Part shown: positions 18,715-29,511 of the stretch, one piece after another
Layout of the letters: each line of letters begins with the position of its first letter
How positions within the stretch are numbered: position 1 is the first letter of the stretch
Translations under genes and position numbers: made by a program
Notes under the pieces: model-generated
What the model saw: the letters and a program-made list of their open reading frames with translations, nothing else
Told to the model about the DNA's origin: nothing
Databases searched by the model: none
Assembly (NCBI GenBank): GCA_910579605.1
Contig: CAJTUG010000005.1
Coordinates: forward strand, 1-64,000
Length of the DNA: 64,000 nucleotides
Direction of reading: 5' to 3'
Source of the DNA: an uncultured Muribaculaceae bacterium
Lineage (GTDB): Bacteria > Bacteroidota > Bacteroidia > Bacteroidales > Muribaculaceae

Positions 18715-19296
18715 ATGGAACAAAAAAGCATCAAAGGTACACGTACCGAACATAATCTTTTAGCATCGTTTGCTGGCGAAAGCCAAGCTCGTTCTCGCTA
18801 TACCCTATTCGCTCAAAAGGCCTTGGAAGAAGGCTACCAGCAGATTGCAGCTATTTTCTTGGAGACTGCAGAACAAGAGCTTAGCCATGCGCGCCAATTC
18901 TTCAGCCTACTTGAAGGAGGAACAGTAGAAATTACCGCAGGCTATCCCGCCGGTGTGGTAGGCGACACAAAGCAAAACCTTGCAGAAGCTGCTGCAGGCG
19001 AACGCGAAGAATGGAGCGACCTCTACGAATCATTTGCTAAAACAGCCCAAGATGAAGGATTTCCACAAATCGCAAACCTATATAAACTCATTGCTAAAGT
19101 AGAACAAATGCACGAACAGCGCTACATGCGTTTGCTTGAGCGTTTGGAAAACGGAGAAGAATTTGAAACTCCGGAACCTACCGAATGGATGTGCCGTCGC
19201 TGCGGATTTACCATTACAGCCAAGGCTGCACCTAAGCGTTGCCCCGTATGCGGCATGGACCAAGGTTGGTTCGAACGCAAAGCTAACAATTACTAA
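18715..19296 (+). CDS. rbr: rubrerythrin
   Basis: Cytoplasmic peroxide-scavenging non-haem iron protein of anaerobes. The N-terminal four-helix di-iron domain (about 1-145) shows the ExxH pair motifs (AEQELSHARQF and KVEQMHEQRYMR). The C-terminal rubredoxin-like domain has two CxxC knuckles (MCRRCGF and CPVCGMD) for one Fe(Cys)4 site. 193 residues is the standard length. It is a single-gene unit between a divergent serine hydrolase and a convergent ackA, with a strong shared terminator. It reflects an anaerobe that must survive oxygen exposure. Confidence 0.97.
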   Translation: MEQKSIKGTRTEHNLLASFAGESQARSRYTLFAQKALEEGYQQIAAIFLETAEQELSHARQFFSLLEGGTVEITAGYPAGVVGDTKQNLAEAAAGEREEWSDLYESFAKTAQDEGFPQIANLYKLIAKVEQMHEQRYMRLLERLENGEEFETPEPTEWMCRRCGFTITAKAAPKRCPVCGMDQGWFERKANNY

Positions 19297-19317
19297 AAAA
19301 ACTACTACTCTATAAGA

Positions 19318-19354
19318 AAAATGATGGCGCGACTTAATATCGCGCCATCATTTT
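19318..19354. terminator. bidirectional hairpin between rbr and ackA
   Basis: Arms 19318-19332 and 19340-19354 form a perfect 15-bp stem with a 7-nt loop, A run on the left and T run on the right, so it can terminate both convergent genes. Confidence 0.9.
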
Positions 19355-19370
19355 ATTTCATATTATAAAT

Positions 19371-20579
19371 TTACACACCTCTGCCGCTCACAATTGCTTC
19401 TGTATCATGTGCAATAGTGAGTTCTTCGTCGGTAGGGATAACCACAACTTTAACTTTAGAAGATTCAGAAGAAATAATCGCTTCTTCAGCACGAACTTTA
19501 TCGTTGATTTCACGATCTATTTCTACTCCCATAAAACCAAGAGTCTCGCATACATCAGCACGAAGACCTTTCTGATTTTCTCCTACACCGCCGGTAAACA
19601 CAATTACATCTACCCCGCCCATCTCGGCAGCATAAGCACCGATGTATTTGGTAATACGGAGTTCATACATGTCAAGGGCGAGTTTTGCTCGTTCGTTGCC
19701 CTCTGCAATAGCTGCCTCTATTTCACGCATGTCGTTGCTCACGCCGCTCACTCCAAGTACGCCGCTTTCCTTGTTGATAATATTTTGTAGTTGATCGGCA
19801 GATAAATTATGACGATTCATGAGGAATGTAAGTGCCCCGGGATCAACATCGCCAACACGCGTTCCCATCATGAGACCCTCCACCGGAGTAAGCCCCATAG
19901 AGGTATCAACACATTTCCCACAATCTACTGCAGCCATAGACGCACCATTACCTATATGGCAGGTAATGATCTTTGTTTTATTGTAATCCAAGCCCAAGAA
20001 TTCGGCGGCCCGAGCGCTCACATAGCGATGGCTTGTTCCATGGAAACCGTAGCGACGTACACCGTCTTCCTTATAGAAATTATAAGGTAAGGCATACATA
20101 TATGCTTTTGCCGGCATAGTCTGGTGGAAAGCCGTATCAAAAACACCCACTTGAGGAACATCTGGTAAAAGAGCCGTAATAGCCTCGATTCCTGTCATAT
20201 TAGCAGGATTATGGAGTGGGGCTATATCATAACATTCACGGATTTTTTCTTTGACAGCTTCATCTATAAGAACAGACTTACTGAACTTTTCGCCACCGTG
20301 TACCACTCTATGTCCGACAGCATCTATTTCTTTCAGGTCTTTGATGCAGCCCTCCATAGGGTCTACCAATACTTTAAGAATTGATTCTACAGCCACTTTG
20401 TGGTCTATAAGACCAAGCTCTATAGTTGCTTTGCTGCCGTCGTTTTTCTTGTATTTCAAAAAACCGCCTGCAAGACCTATTTTTTCCACTCCGCCTTCTG
20501 CCATTGTTGTATTGGCAGATGTGTCTATGAGTTTATATTTAACCGAGCTGCTGCCCGAATTCAAAACGAGTATTTTCAT
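19371..20579 (-). CDS. ackA: acetate kinase
   Basis: Converts acetyl phosphate and ADP to acetate and ATP, the last step of acetate fermentation. The ASKHA-fold N-terminal phosphate loop LNSGSSSVKYKL (5-16), the family motif FDTAFHQTMP, the GFHGTSHRYV stretch and the second phosphate motif ITCHIGNGASMAA are all present. 402 residues is full length. The start codon shares one base with the pta stop (TGATG), so the two genes are co-transcribed and probably translationally coupled. Confidence 0.98.
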   Translation of the reverse strand: MKILVLNSGSSSVKYKLIDTSANTTMAEGGVEKIGLAGGFLKYKKNDGSKATIELGLIDHKVAVESILKVLVDPMEGCIKDLKEIDAVGHRVVHGGEKFSKSVLIDEAVKEKIRECYDIAPLHNPANMTGIEAITALLPDVPQVGVFDTAFHQTMPAKAYMYALPYNFYKEDGVRRYGFHGTSHRYVSARAAEFLGLDYNKTKIITCHIGNGASMAAVDCGKCVDTSMGLTPVEGLMMGTRVGDVDPGALTFLMNRHNLSADQLQNIINKESGVLGVSGVSNDMREIEAAIAEGNERAKLALDMYELRITKYIGAYAAEMGGVDVIVFTGGVGENQKGLRADVCETLGFMGVEIDREINDKVRAEEAIISSESSKVKVVVIPTDEELTIAHDTEAIVSGRGV

Positions 20580-21595
20580 CAGTCAAGATTTTTAAGGCCT
20601 ATAGCCTGGTTACAGGTAATTATAATTGTCTTGTAGATATCTTCGGGGAAACATCCGCGCGAGAGGTCGTTAACCGGCGCGGCCAATCCTTGAAGCACCG
20701 GGCCTACCGCTTGAACGCCCCCAAGACGCTGAACTAATTTATATGCTATATTTCCCACCTCAAGCGAAGGGAAGACAAGCACGTTAGCCCTGCCACTCAA
20801 GGGACTGTTTGGAGCTTTGCTTGCAGCAACGGTAGGCACGATAGCGGCATCGGCCTGCAACTCACCGTCGAGAATGAGTGCAGGGTCAAGTTGATGAGCA
20901 AGCTCAGTCGCCTTTATCACTTTATCCACCGATTCGGCCTTTGCAGATCCTTTTGTGGAGAACGACAATATTGCCACCCTCGGCTCTATGCCGGCGATAT
21001 CACGGGCTGTCTTTGCCGATGAAACAGCAATTTGAGCCAATTCTTCTGCAGTAGGATTAGGAACAACGGCACAATCGGCAAAAATGAGTATGCCGTTAGT
21101 ACCAAATTTGGAATCTTCAGGCAAAAGCATGACAAAAGCTCCAGAAACCACAGAGATCCCAGGCACGGTTTTAATTACCTGAAAAGCTGCTCGGAGCACA
21201 TTTCCGGTAGTATTCATAGCTCCGGCAACCTGGCCATCTGCATCGCCGGCCTTTACCATGAGACAGCCCAAATACAAAGGATTTGCCGTCACAAGACGGG
21301 CTTCCTCCATAGTGATGCCTTTTTTCTTGCGGAGTTCATAAAATAGAGGCGCATATTTGTCGATGACTTTTTCGTCGGCAGGATCTACTATCGTAGCCTC
21401 GGAAATATTGGCAAGACGGAGTTCTTTAGCCATTGCCAAAATTTCCTTGGCATTCCCTATGAGGATTATTTCGGCAAGCCCGTCGGCCAAGATTCGGTCG
21501 GCAGCAGTAAGCGTACGCGGTTCGAGACCTTCGGGGAGTACAATACGCTGTTTGTATTTCCGGGCCTTAGAAGTAAGCAATTCGAATAATTCCAT
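20579..21595 (-). CDS. pta: phosphate acetyltransferase
   Basis: Converts acetyl-CoA and phosphate to acetyl phosphate. The 338-residue protein is the short form with only the PTA_PTB catalytic domain and no DRTGG or AAA-like N-terminal regulatory domains. Typical motifs are VLPEGLEPRTLTAADRI, the SGAFVMLLPE region, LDGELQADAAI and the C-terminal PVLQGLAAPVNDLSRG. First gene of the pta-ackA operon, with two overlapping -7 boxes upstream. Confidence 0.97.
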   Translation of the reverse strand: MELFELLTSKARKYKQRIVLPEGLEPRTLTAADRILADGLAEIILIGNAKEILAMAKELRLANISEATIVDPADEKVIDKYAPLFYELRKKKGITMEEARLVTANPLYLGCLMVKAGDADGQVAGAMNTTGNVLRAAFQVIKTVPGISVVSGAFVMLLPEDSKFGTNGILIFADCAVVPNPTAEELAQIAVSSAKTARDIAGIEPRVAILSFSTKGSAKAESVDKVIKATELAHQLDPALILDGELQADAAIVPTVAASKAPNSPLSGRANVLVFPSLEVGNIAYKLVQRLGGVQAVGPVLQGLAAPVNDLSRGCFPEDIYKTIIITCNQAIGLKNLD

Positions 21596-21626
21596 TTATT
21601 TAATGAGTTTGTGTTAGTTCTGGCTG

Positions 21627-21658
21627 CAAAGTTACAAAATTATCTCCAATCCTGTCAA
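21627..21658 (-). promoter_or_regulatory. pta-ackA promoter
   Basis: TAACTTTG (21627-21634, minus strand) has a GTTG element 21 nt upstream (ends 21658). A second box, TAATTTTG, directly adjoins it at 21635-21642. Confidence 0.55.
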
Positions 21659-21769
21659 CTAAAAACGGTTCTTGTCATCGCAAAAAATTCAAACTCAGAA
21701 GAATCCCGTAAGAAATACGATAAAAAACTTTTTTCTCAACATTATTACCCGATTTTAAGATTTTTTATC

Positions 21770-21777
21770 TATCTTTG
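21770..21777 (+). promoter_or_regulatory. -7 box of the nuo-atp transcript
   Basis: TATCTTTG fits TAnnTTTG exactly. It is the only good plus-strand match in the 323-bp gap between pta and nuoA, and none is seen at the later nuo/atp junctions. The start site would be near 21784, leaving a leader of about 135 nt. Confidence 0.6.
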
Positions 21778-21819
21778 CAGTCAGAAATCGGGCAAATAAT
21801 GCCGCCAAGGCATAATATC

Positions 21820-21857
21820 CTGCGCTATTCCGCTGCATAACAACGGAATACACGCAG
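21820..21857 (+). other. structured leader hairpin upstream of nuoA
   Basis: Bases 21820-21824 and 21826-21832 pair with 21853-21857 and 21844-21850 to form a 12-bp stem with a small internal bulge and an 11-nt loop. A smaller hairpin, ATGCC/GGCAT, lies at 21799-21813. Both fall in the predicted leader of the 17-kb operon. No known riboswitch is recognised. Confidence 0.45.
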
Positions 21858-21918
21858 CTTTTGAGGCTTTACGGCAAAATGTCCACACAAATAAAGAGAA
21901 AACATAACAGTACAAAAT

Positions 21919-22299
21919 ATGATATCTTCAGCCATTTTCGGAATCGGAAACAACGGCCTTATGGCAATCACCGCATTGCTCACAGGTATCGGCCTTGTCT
22001 TTCTGGCTCTTTGGATTGCAAAATTGATTTCGCCTCGTTCCTACAACCTTCAAAAAGGCGAGGCATATGAATGCGGTATCCCCACTCGCGGCGAAAGCAT
22101 GGCCCAGTTCAAAATTGGATACTATCTTTTTGCCATTCTGTTCCTTATGTTTGATGTTGAAACAGTATTCCTCTTCCCTTGGGCAGTTAGAATGCGTGAA
22201 CTCGGCGTCGACGGTTTGATTAGTATTGCCGTATTTTTCGGAATCTTAGTGCTGGGTCTTGTATATGCCTGGCGGAAAGGAGCTCTTGAATGGAAGTAA
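21919..22299 (+). CDS. nuoA: complex I subunit NuoA
   Basis: Small membrane subunit at the junction of the peripheral and membrane arms. Three transmembrane helices lie at about 12-35, 70-92 and 98-117. The conserved matrix-side loop KGEAYECGIPTRGE contains the family cysteine, and FDVETVFLFPWAV holds the conserved acidic residues of the second helix. 126 residues. It overlaps nuoB by 10 bp and is the first gene of the operon. Confidence 0.97.
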   Translation: MISSAIFGIGNNGLMAITALLTGIGLVFLALWIAKLISPRSYNLQKGEAYECGIPTRGESMAQFKIGYYLFAILFLMFDVETVFLFPWAVRMRELGVDGLISIAVFFGILVLGLVYAWRKGALEWK

Positions 22300-22898
22300 C
22301 AACCAAAAGCATGCCCTACGAGGCATGGAAAGACAACGAGTACATAGAAGGTCTCGTGAATGAACTCCGCGAAAGCGGTACAAATATCATAGTCGGGTCA
22401 TTAGACAAACTCATCAATTGGGGGCGTTCAAATTCGCTGTGGCCCTTGACTTTCGCAACCAGCTGTTGCGGTATTGAATTCGTGTCGTTGGGAGCTGCTC
22501 GCTTTGATATGGCTCGTTTCGGATGGGAAGTGGCTCGTTCATCGCCTCGCCAGGCCGATTTCATGATGGTTGCAGGTACTATCGTAAACCGTATGGTGCC
22601 GGTTTTCCGTCGTCTTTACGACCAGTTGGCAGAGCCCAAATACGTTATAGCTTGTGGTTCTTGCGCTATTTCCGGCGGTCCTTTCCGCAAAAGCTATCAT
22701 GTGGCAAAAGGTATTGAAGACATTGTACCGGTAGATGTATTCGTCCCCGGTTGCCCTCCCAGGCCTGAAGCTATGATCTACGGCATTATGCAACTCTCCC
22801 GAAAAGTAAAAGTCGAACGTTTCTTCGGCGGTGTAAACCGTCAGGAAAAACAAAGCGAATTCCTCGCCCAGCACCCAGTTGAGGGCGTCGACGATTAA
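22290..22898 (+). CDS. nuoB: complex I subunit NuoB
   Basis: Carries the terminal [4Fe-4S] cluster N2 that passes electrons to quinone. The ligands are seen as the tandem pair C59-C60 (TSCCGIE), C125 (ACGSCAISGGPF) and C155 (VPGCPPRPE). 202 residues, cytoplasmic side of the membrane. It overlaps nuoA and lies 24 bp before nuoCD. Confidence 0.98.
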   Translation: MEVTTKSMPYEAWKDNEYIEGLVNELRESGTNIIVGSLDKLINWGRSNSLWPLTFATSCCGIEFVSLGAARFDMARFGWEVARSSPRQADFMMVAGTIVNRMVPVFRRLYDQLAEPKYVIACGSCAISGGPFRKSYHVAKGIEDIVPVDVFVPGCPPRPEAMIYGIMQLSRKVKVERFFGGVNRQEKQSEFLAQHPVEGVDD

Positions 22899-22922
22899 GA
22901 ACCTCAAGAATTGCTCCATATT

Positions 22923-24554
22923 ATGGCATCTATCACCGAAAAGATAAGCAAGCTGTTCCCTCAGGCTACCATAGAGGGAGAGAACAATCCAGTGGTGACT
23001 ATCGCCGACGAACAATGGCACGACCTTGCCTTGGCTCTACGCGACGACAGCGACCTAAAAATGGATTACCTCGTGACAATCGTAGGTATGGATTGGACCG
23101 AAAATCTCGGTTGTATCTATTACCTCATGTCCACGACAACCAATAATATATTAGGCGTAAAAGTGTTGGCTCGCGGCACCCGTCAAGAACCCCATATCAC
23201 CTCTGTGGCCGACGTGTGGAAAGTCGCTACACTTTATGAACGAGAGGTATATGATTTCTTCGGAATTATATTCGTAGGAAACCCAGATATGCGCCGCCTC
23301 TTCTTGAGCATTGATTGGGTTGGATATCCTCTGCGCAAAGACTATGACGAGAATCCCGAGCTAAACCCCGTGAGCACCGAAAACGAACGCCAATCGGATT
23401 TCACGGATACATATACCCTTAACTCGGATGGCAAACTCGAAAAGAAAGAAATTCGTATCTTCCAACCAGAAGACTTTGTAGTCAACATTGGTCCGCAGCA
23501 CCCCGCAACCCACGGCGTGTTGCGTTTCCGCACATGTGTAGATGGCGAAACAATCAAGAAAATAGACGTATACATGGGCTATATCCACCGTGGTATAGAA
23601 AAACTCTGCGAAAACCTCACATATCCGCAGACGCTTCATTTCATGGATCGTATGGACTATTTCTCGGCCCACAACTACCATCACGCCCTTTGTATGCTCT
23701 ATGAGAAAGCTGCAGGTATTGAAATTTCGAGACGCGCACAAGTTATACGCGTAATGATGGACGAGCTTTCACGTATTGCATCCCACTGTCTTTTCATCGG
23801 CACATATTGCATGGACTTAGGCGCAACTACCATGCTTTTCTACACTTTACGTGTGCGTGAGCAGATTCTTGACATAATGGAGAAGACTTGCGGAGCCCGT
23901 ATGACATTTAACTACGACTGCATTGGCGGAGTAATGCAAGATCTCGCTCCCGATTTCGTTCAAGACGTCAAAGCTCTTTTGGAAGTACTCCCCAAGAATA
24001 TCAAAGAATACAACAAAATATTCACAGGCAACGTCATCGCCAAGAACCGCATGGAAGGCGTTGGTATACTCAGCCGTGAAGACGCCATCGCATATGCCAT
24101 CACCGGTCCTTCCGGCCGTGCATCAGGTTGGGCATGCGACATGCGTAAGCTCCAGCCCTACAGCATCTATTCTGAACTTGACTTTGAAGAAATCGTCGCT
24201 ACAGAAGGAGACTCAATGGCGCGTTTCAAATGCCGAATGGCGGAGATGGAACAATCTGCTAAAATCCTTGAGCAACTTGTGGATAACATTCCAGAAGGCG
24301 AGTACTGCGTTAAAGTACCCAAAATGCTCAAATTGCCTGCAGGACGTTGGTTCCAGCTCACAGAAGGTTGCCGCGGCGCTTTCGGGCTTTACCTTGAAAG
24401 CGACGGTTCCACAAAACCATACCGCTTAAAGATCGCTCCTCCTTGCTTACCCCAAGCAGCTGTGGTAGATCACATTACACGAGGCCAGAAAGTTGCCGAC
24501 CTTATAACTATCGGAGGCTCTATGGACTATATTGTTCCCGATATTGACCGCTAA
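22923..24554 (+). CDS. nuoC/nuoD: complex I fused subunit NuoCD
   Basis: Fusion of the 30-kDa (NuoC) and 49-kDa (NuoD) subunits, as in enterobacteria and Bacteroidota. The NuoC part spans about 1-150 (ending YPLRKDYDENPEL) and the NuoD part starts near FVVNIGPQHPATHGVLR. HPATHG and YMGYIHRGIEKLCE form the quinone-site side of the family. The C-terminus SMDYIVPDIDR is the shortened form of the hydrogenase-like tail. ATG at 22923 is chosen; an upstream TTG at 22911 would add four residues. 543 aa. Confidence 0.97.
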   Translation: MASITEKISKLFPQATIEGENNPVVTIADEQWHDLALALRDDSDLKMDYLVTIVGMDWTENLGCIYYLMSTTTNNILGVKVLARGTRQEPHITSVADVWKVATLYEREVYDFFGIIFVGNPDMRRLFLSIDWVGYPLRKDYDENPELNPVSTENERQSDFTDTYTLNSDGKLEKKEIRIFQPEDFVVNIGPQHPATHGVLRFRTCVDGETIKKIDVYMGYIHRGIEKLCENLTYPQTLHFMDRMDYFSAHNYHHALCMLYEKAAGIEISRRAQVIRVMMDELSRIASHCLFIGTYCMDLGATTMLFYTLRVREQILDIMEKTCGARMTFNYDCIGGVMQDLAPDFVQDVKALLEVLPKNIKEYNKIFTGNVIAKNRMEGVGILSREDAIAYAITGPSGRASGWACDMRKLQPYSIYSELDFEEIVATEGDSMARFKCRMAEMEQSAKILEQLVDNIPEGEYCVKVPKMLKLPAGRWFQLTEGCRGAFGLYLESDGSTKPYRLKIAPPCLPQAAVVDHITRGQKVADLITIGGSMDYIVPDIDR

Positions 24555-24586
24555 AAAATAACGCCCCTACAGTAACATACAGCATT

Positions 24587-25663
24587 ATGCAATCATTATC
24601 AGTAAATACCGTCTGGGTAAACGAATGGCTCACCCAATATATGCCATCATGGTTGGCTACAACCATAGAATGTGTTGTGGTGGGAGTAGGAATCCTTTTG
24701 GTGTATGCCCTTTTGGCATTGTTTTATATCTACTACGAACGTAAACTCTGCGCAGCATTCCAATGCCGTCTTGGGCCTAACCGCGTAGGTCCTATGGGCT
24801 TGCTTCAGAGCTTCGCCGACATGTTCAAGATGCTCATCAAAGAAATCATCACCTTGAACCATGTAGACCAGTTTCTCTACGCATTGGCGCCATATCTTGT
24901 TATCATAGCATCTGTACTTGCCTTTGCGGTTCTTCCATGGGGCGACGGATTGCAGATTATAGATTTCAATATAGGCATTTTCTTCCTCATTGCCGTTTCG
25001 TCTATCGGCGTTCTCGGAATACTTCTGGCCGGTTGGTCGTCTAACAACAAATACACCCTTATAGGTTCGCTCCGTGCAGGTGCTCAGATGGTCAGCTACG
25101 AACTCTCAATCGGATTGTCGGTCATCACCATGGTATGCTTGGCTGGAACGATGACGGTTGGCGGCATCGTTGCCGAGCAGTCAGATTTATGGTTTATTTT
25201 CAAAGGCCATGTCCCGGCAATAATTGCCTTCGTAATCTACATGATAGCAGGCACAGCAGAAACCAACCGTGGCCCGTTTGACCTTCCGGAAGCAGAAAGC
25301 GAGCTCACCGCTGGATACCACACAGAATATTCAGGCATGCATTTCGGATTCTATTACCTTGCCGAATATTTGAACCTCTTCATCGTTTCCGGAGTCGCAG
25401 CACTGCTATTCTTCGGCGGTTGGATGCCATTCCATATTCCCGGCTGGGAAACGTTCAACAATATAATGGATTTCATTCCGGGTACAATCTGGTTCCTTGG
25501 CAAAGCATTTGTCCTTTCCTTTGTAATAATTTGGTTTAAATGGACATTTCCACGCTTGCGCATCGACCAGCTCCTTGCTTTAGAATGGAAATACCTTCTT
25601 CCCATCAACTTAGTCAACTTGGTGTTGATGGTACTTATCATCATCTTCGGATGGCACTTTTAA
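24587..25663 (+). CDS. nuoH: complex I subunit NuoH
   Basis: Membrane subunit forming the quinone tunnel entrance with NuoB and NuoD. Eight or nine transmembrane helices are visible. Conserved loops are YYERKLCAAFQCRLGPNRVG, AETNRGPFDLPEAESELTAG and the FKWTFPRLRIDQL stretch near the C-terminus. 358 residues. The next gene is not nuoI but atpD, 44 bp downstream, with no terminator or promoter visible between. Confidence 0.98.
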   Translation: MQSLSVNTVWVNEWLTQYMPSWLATTIECVVVGVGILLVYALLALFYIYYERKLCAAFQCRLGPNRVGPMGLLQSFADMFKMLIKEIITLNHVDQFLYALAPYLVIIASVLAFAVLPWGDGLQIIDFNIGIFFLIAVSSIGVLGILLAGWSSNNKYTLIGSLRAGAQMVSYELSIGLSVITMVCLAGTMTVGGIVAEQSDLWFIFKGHVPAIIAFVIYMIAGTAETNRGPFDLPEAESELTAGYHTEYSGMHFGFYYLAEYLNLFIVSGVAALLFFGGWMPFHIPGWETFNNIMDFIPGTIWFLGKAFVLSFVIIWFKWTFPRLRIDQLLALEWKYLLPINLVNLVLMVLIIIFGWHF

Positions 25664-25677
25664 TTGAATCCCTATAA

Positions 25678-27213
<1,536 letters not shown>

Positions 27214-27262
27214 ACAGGAAACGCTACTTGCGGAAGCCTAAATCATAAACCATTAAACGAAA

Positions 27263-27499
27263 ATGACGCTAAACATAATATCTGCAGAAGAAATCCTCTT
27301 TTCGGGCGAGGCCGAATCTGTAACATTGCCAGGTACAGAAGGCGATTTTATGGTTCTTAAAGACCATGCGTCGCTCTTATCAACATTGGCATCCGGCACA
27401 ATACGCTTTACAGATAGTCAAGGCCAACAACATACCGCAGAAATCCCTGGCGGACTTGCCGATGTAGATAACAATGTCGTTTCCGTTTGTGTATATTAA
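27263..27499 (+). CDS. atpC: ATP synthase F1 epsilon subunit, short form
   Basis: Central-stalk subunit linking rotor and F1. Only the N-terminal beta-sandwich is present (motifs SGEAESVTLPGTEGDFMVL and DHASLLSTLASGTIRF). At 78 residues it lacks the C-terminal two-helix domain of the roughly 130-residue epsilon proteins, the part that inhibits ATP hydrolysis in many bacteria. Short epsilon subunits are known in Bacteroidota and Chlorobi. The stop is 10 nt before the chosen atpB start. Confidence 0.92.
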   Translation: MTLNIISAEEILFSGEAESVTLPGTEGDFMVLKDHASLLSTLASGTIRFTDSQGQQHTAEIPGGLADVDNNVVSVCVY

Positions 27500-27509
27500 C
27501 AATAGCTCC

Positions 27510-28697
27510 ATGAAGCAATTCGCCAAAATACTCCTTACGTTGCTCTTAGTTTTGACTACCACGACAGCCTATGCAGTCCATAATCAAAACCCAGACTCTG
27601 CAAGCGAGCCAATTAATCCAAAAGAGATAATATTTGAACATCTCGGCGACGGCTACGGTTGGGAAGTACCTTTTGACCACCATCACCGCATGCCGCTTCC
27701 TTGCATTTTGTATTCAGAAGGCAAGCTATATTGTTTTTCATCTGCCAAGGTGCAACATGGAGCAACTTACGACGATAATGGTGCGCTATTTAAAATAGCC
27801 TCAGAAGATAGCGAGCACAAAGGCAAAATCGTACGCATTATGCCCGACGGCACCGAGGTACGTCCCTTGGACATCTCAATCACAAAAAATGTCTGTGCCC
27901 TTGGCATTACGGTTTTACTCGTTCTCGGTCTTATGCTCTGGCTTGCATCCTACCATCGCCGGAATCCCCTCAAGGCTCCCCGCAAAGGTCTCGGCGCTAT
28001 AGAGGCTTTGGTAACTTTTATTTTTGACGGCGTTATCAAGCCAACCCTCGGTCCGCAAGCGAACCGCTTTGCCCCTTACCTCATGTCGGTATTTTTCTTT
28101 ATCCTCACAATGAACCTAATGGGACTAATAGTGGTATTCCCTGGCGGAGCAAACCTCACAGGCAATATTGCAATTACTTTGGTTCTCTCCATTTGCACAT
28201 TCTTTGCAACAAATCTTTTTGCAAACAAACACTATTGGAAAGAGATTTTTTGGCCAGATGTTCCCATTTGGCTCAAATGCCCACTCCCTATCATGCAGGT
28301 CATTGAGGTTTTCGGTATGTTTACCAAGCCTGCTGCATTGACGGTACGTCTTTTCGCAAACATGATGGGAGGGCATATGATTGTGCTCACACTAACACTG
28401 CTTATTTTCATATTCTCGGCATTCAGCCCTTATGCAGGTGGCGCAGCCACAGTGGTATCGCTGTTATTTTCAATATTCATGCTACTGATAGACGTATTGG
28501 TAAGCTTCATTCAAGCGTATGTGTTTACCATGCTTTCCACTATCTTCATTTCTTTGGCCCAAGCCGAAGAACACGGACATAAAGCCGGCGAAGAGGATGC
28601 TTTGCACATAGAACTTGAAGGAGGGCCTATAACACTCCATGAATCGGTAGAAGAAAGCCTCCGTAAAGAACAATCGGCAAAAGTTGCCAAAGTATAA
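27510..28697 (+). CDS. atpB: ATP synthase Fo subunit a with N-terminal extension
   Basis: Proton-channel subunit. The C-terminal two thirds contain the five or six helices and the essential arginine in LTVRLFANMMGGH, plus the conserved VFTMLSTIFISLAQAE helix. About 125 residues precede the first channel helix: a signal-like segment (1-22), then a soluble, His-rich region (VPFDHHHRMPLP). Such an extension is known in Bacteroidota a subunits. ATG at 27510 is chosen over an in-frame ATG at 27474 inside atpC. 395 aa. A charged C-terminal tail follows the last helix. Confidence 0.95.
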   Translation: MKQFAKILLTLLLVLTTTTAYAVHNQNPDSASEPINPKEIIFEHLGDGYGWEVPFDHHHRMPLPCILYSEGKLYCFSSAKVQHGATYDDNGALFKIASEDSEHKGKIVRIMPDGTEVRPLDISITKNVCALGITVLLVLGLMLWLASYHRRNPLKAPRKGLGAIEALVTFIFDGVIKPTLGPQANRFAPYLMSVFFFILTMNLMGLIVVFPGGANLTGNIAITLVLSICTFFATNLFANKHYWKEIFWPDVPIWLKCPLPIMQVIEVFGMFTKPAALTVRLFANMMGGHMIVLTLTLLIFIFSAFSPYAGGAATVVSLLFSIFMLLIDVLVSFIQAYVFTMLSTIFISLAQAEEHGHKAGEEDALHIELEGGPITLHESVEESLRKEQSAKVAKV

Positions 28698-28737
28698 CAT
28701 GAAATAATAAACAAATTAACAAAACATAAAAAACTAA

Positions 28738-28983
<246 letters not shown>

Positions 28984-29007
28984 TAAGCTTCAATCCCCCC
29001 TTAGATA

Positions 29008-29502
29008 ATGGAACTTTTCACGCCTGATTTCGGCTTGGTTTTCTGGATGTTCATAGCCTTTGGCGTCCTTTTCCTTGCATTGTGGAAATTCGCCTGGCCA
29101 ATAATCCTCAAAACCGTTGAACAACGTGCCGAGCTCATCGACAAAGGTGTGGAGTACGCCCAAAACGCAAAGGAACAGCTCGACAATGCCCGTCAAGAGG
29201 CACAGACATTCCTCAACGATGCCCGAAAACAACAGGCCGACATGTTGCGCGAAGCCGACAAGATGAAAACTCAAATCATCGAACAAGCCCGCACCGAAGC
29301 AGCCGCCGAGGCTCAGAAAGAAATGGAAGCTGCAAAAGTACGCATACAGCAGCAACAGAAAGAAGCTCAAGAGCAATTCCGAAATCAAGTGAGCGATTTC
29401 GCCTTGCAGATTGCCGGCAAACTCGTCCACAACGAAATGAAGCAAGACAAAGCACAAGACCGCCTTGTCGATTCGCTTCTCGATGAGATTGAAAGTAAAT
29501 AA
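29008..29502 (+). CDS. atpF: ATP synthase Fo subunit b
   Basis: Peripheral-stalk subunit. One N-terminal membrane helix (about 5-27) is followed by a long Ala/Glu/Gln/Lys-rich coiled coil (about 40-145). 164 residues. Start is 24 nt after atpE. A long open frame on the opposite strand here is only a product of the coding bias. Confidence 0.96.
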   Translation: MELFTPDFGLVFWMFIAFGVLFLALWKFAWPIILKTVEQRAELIDKGVEYAQNAKEQLDNARQEAQTFLNDARKQQADMLREADKMKTQIIEQARTEAAAEAQKEMEAAKVRIQQQQKEAQEQFRNQVSDFALQIAGKLVHNEMKQDKAQDRLVDSLLDEIESK

Positions 29503-29511
29503 TTCGTGATT

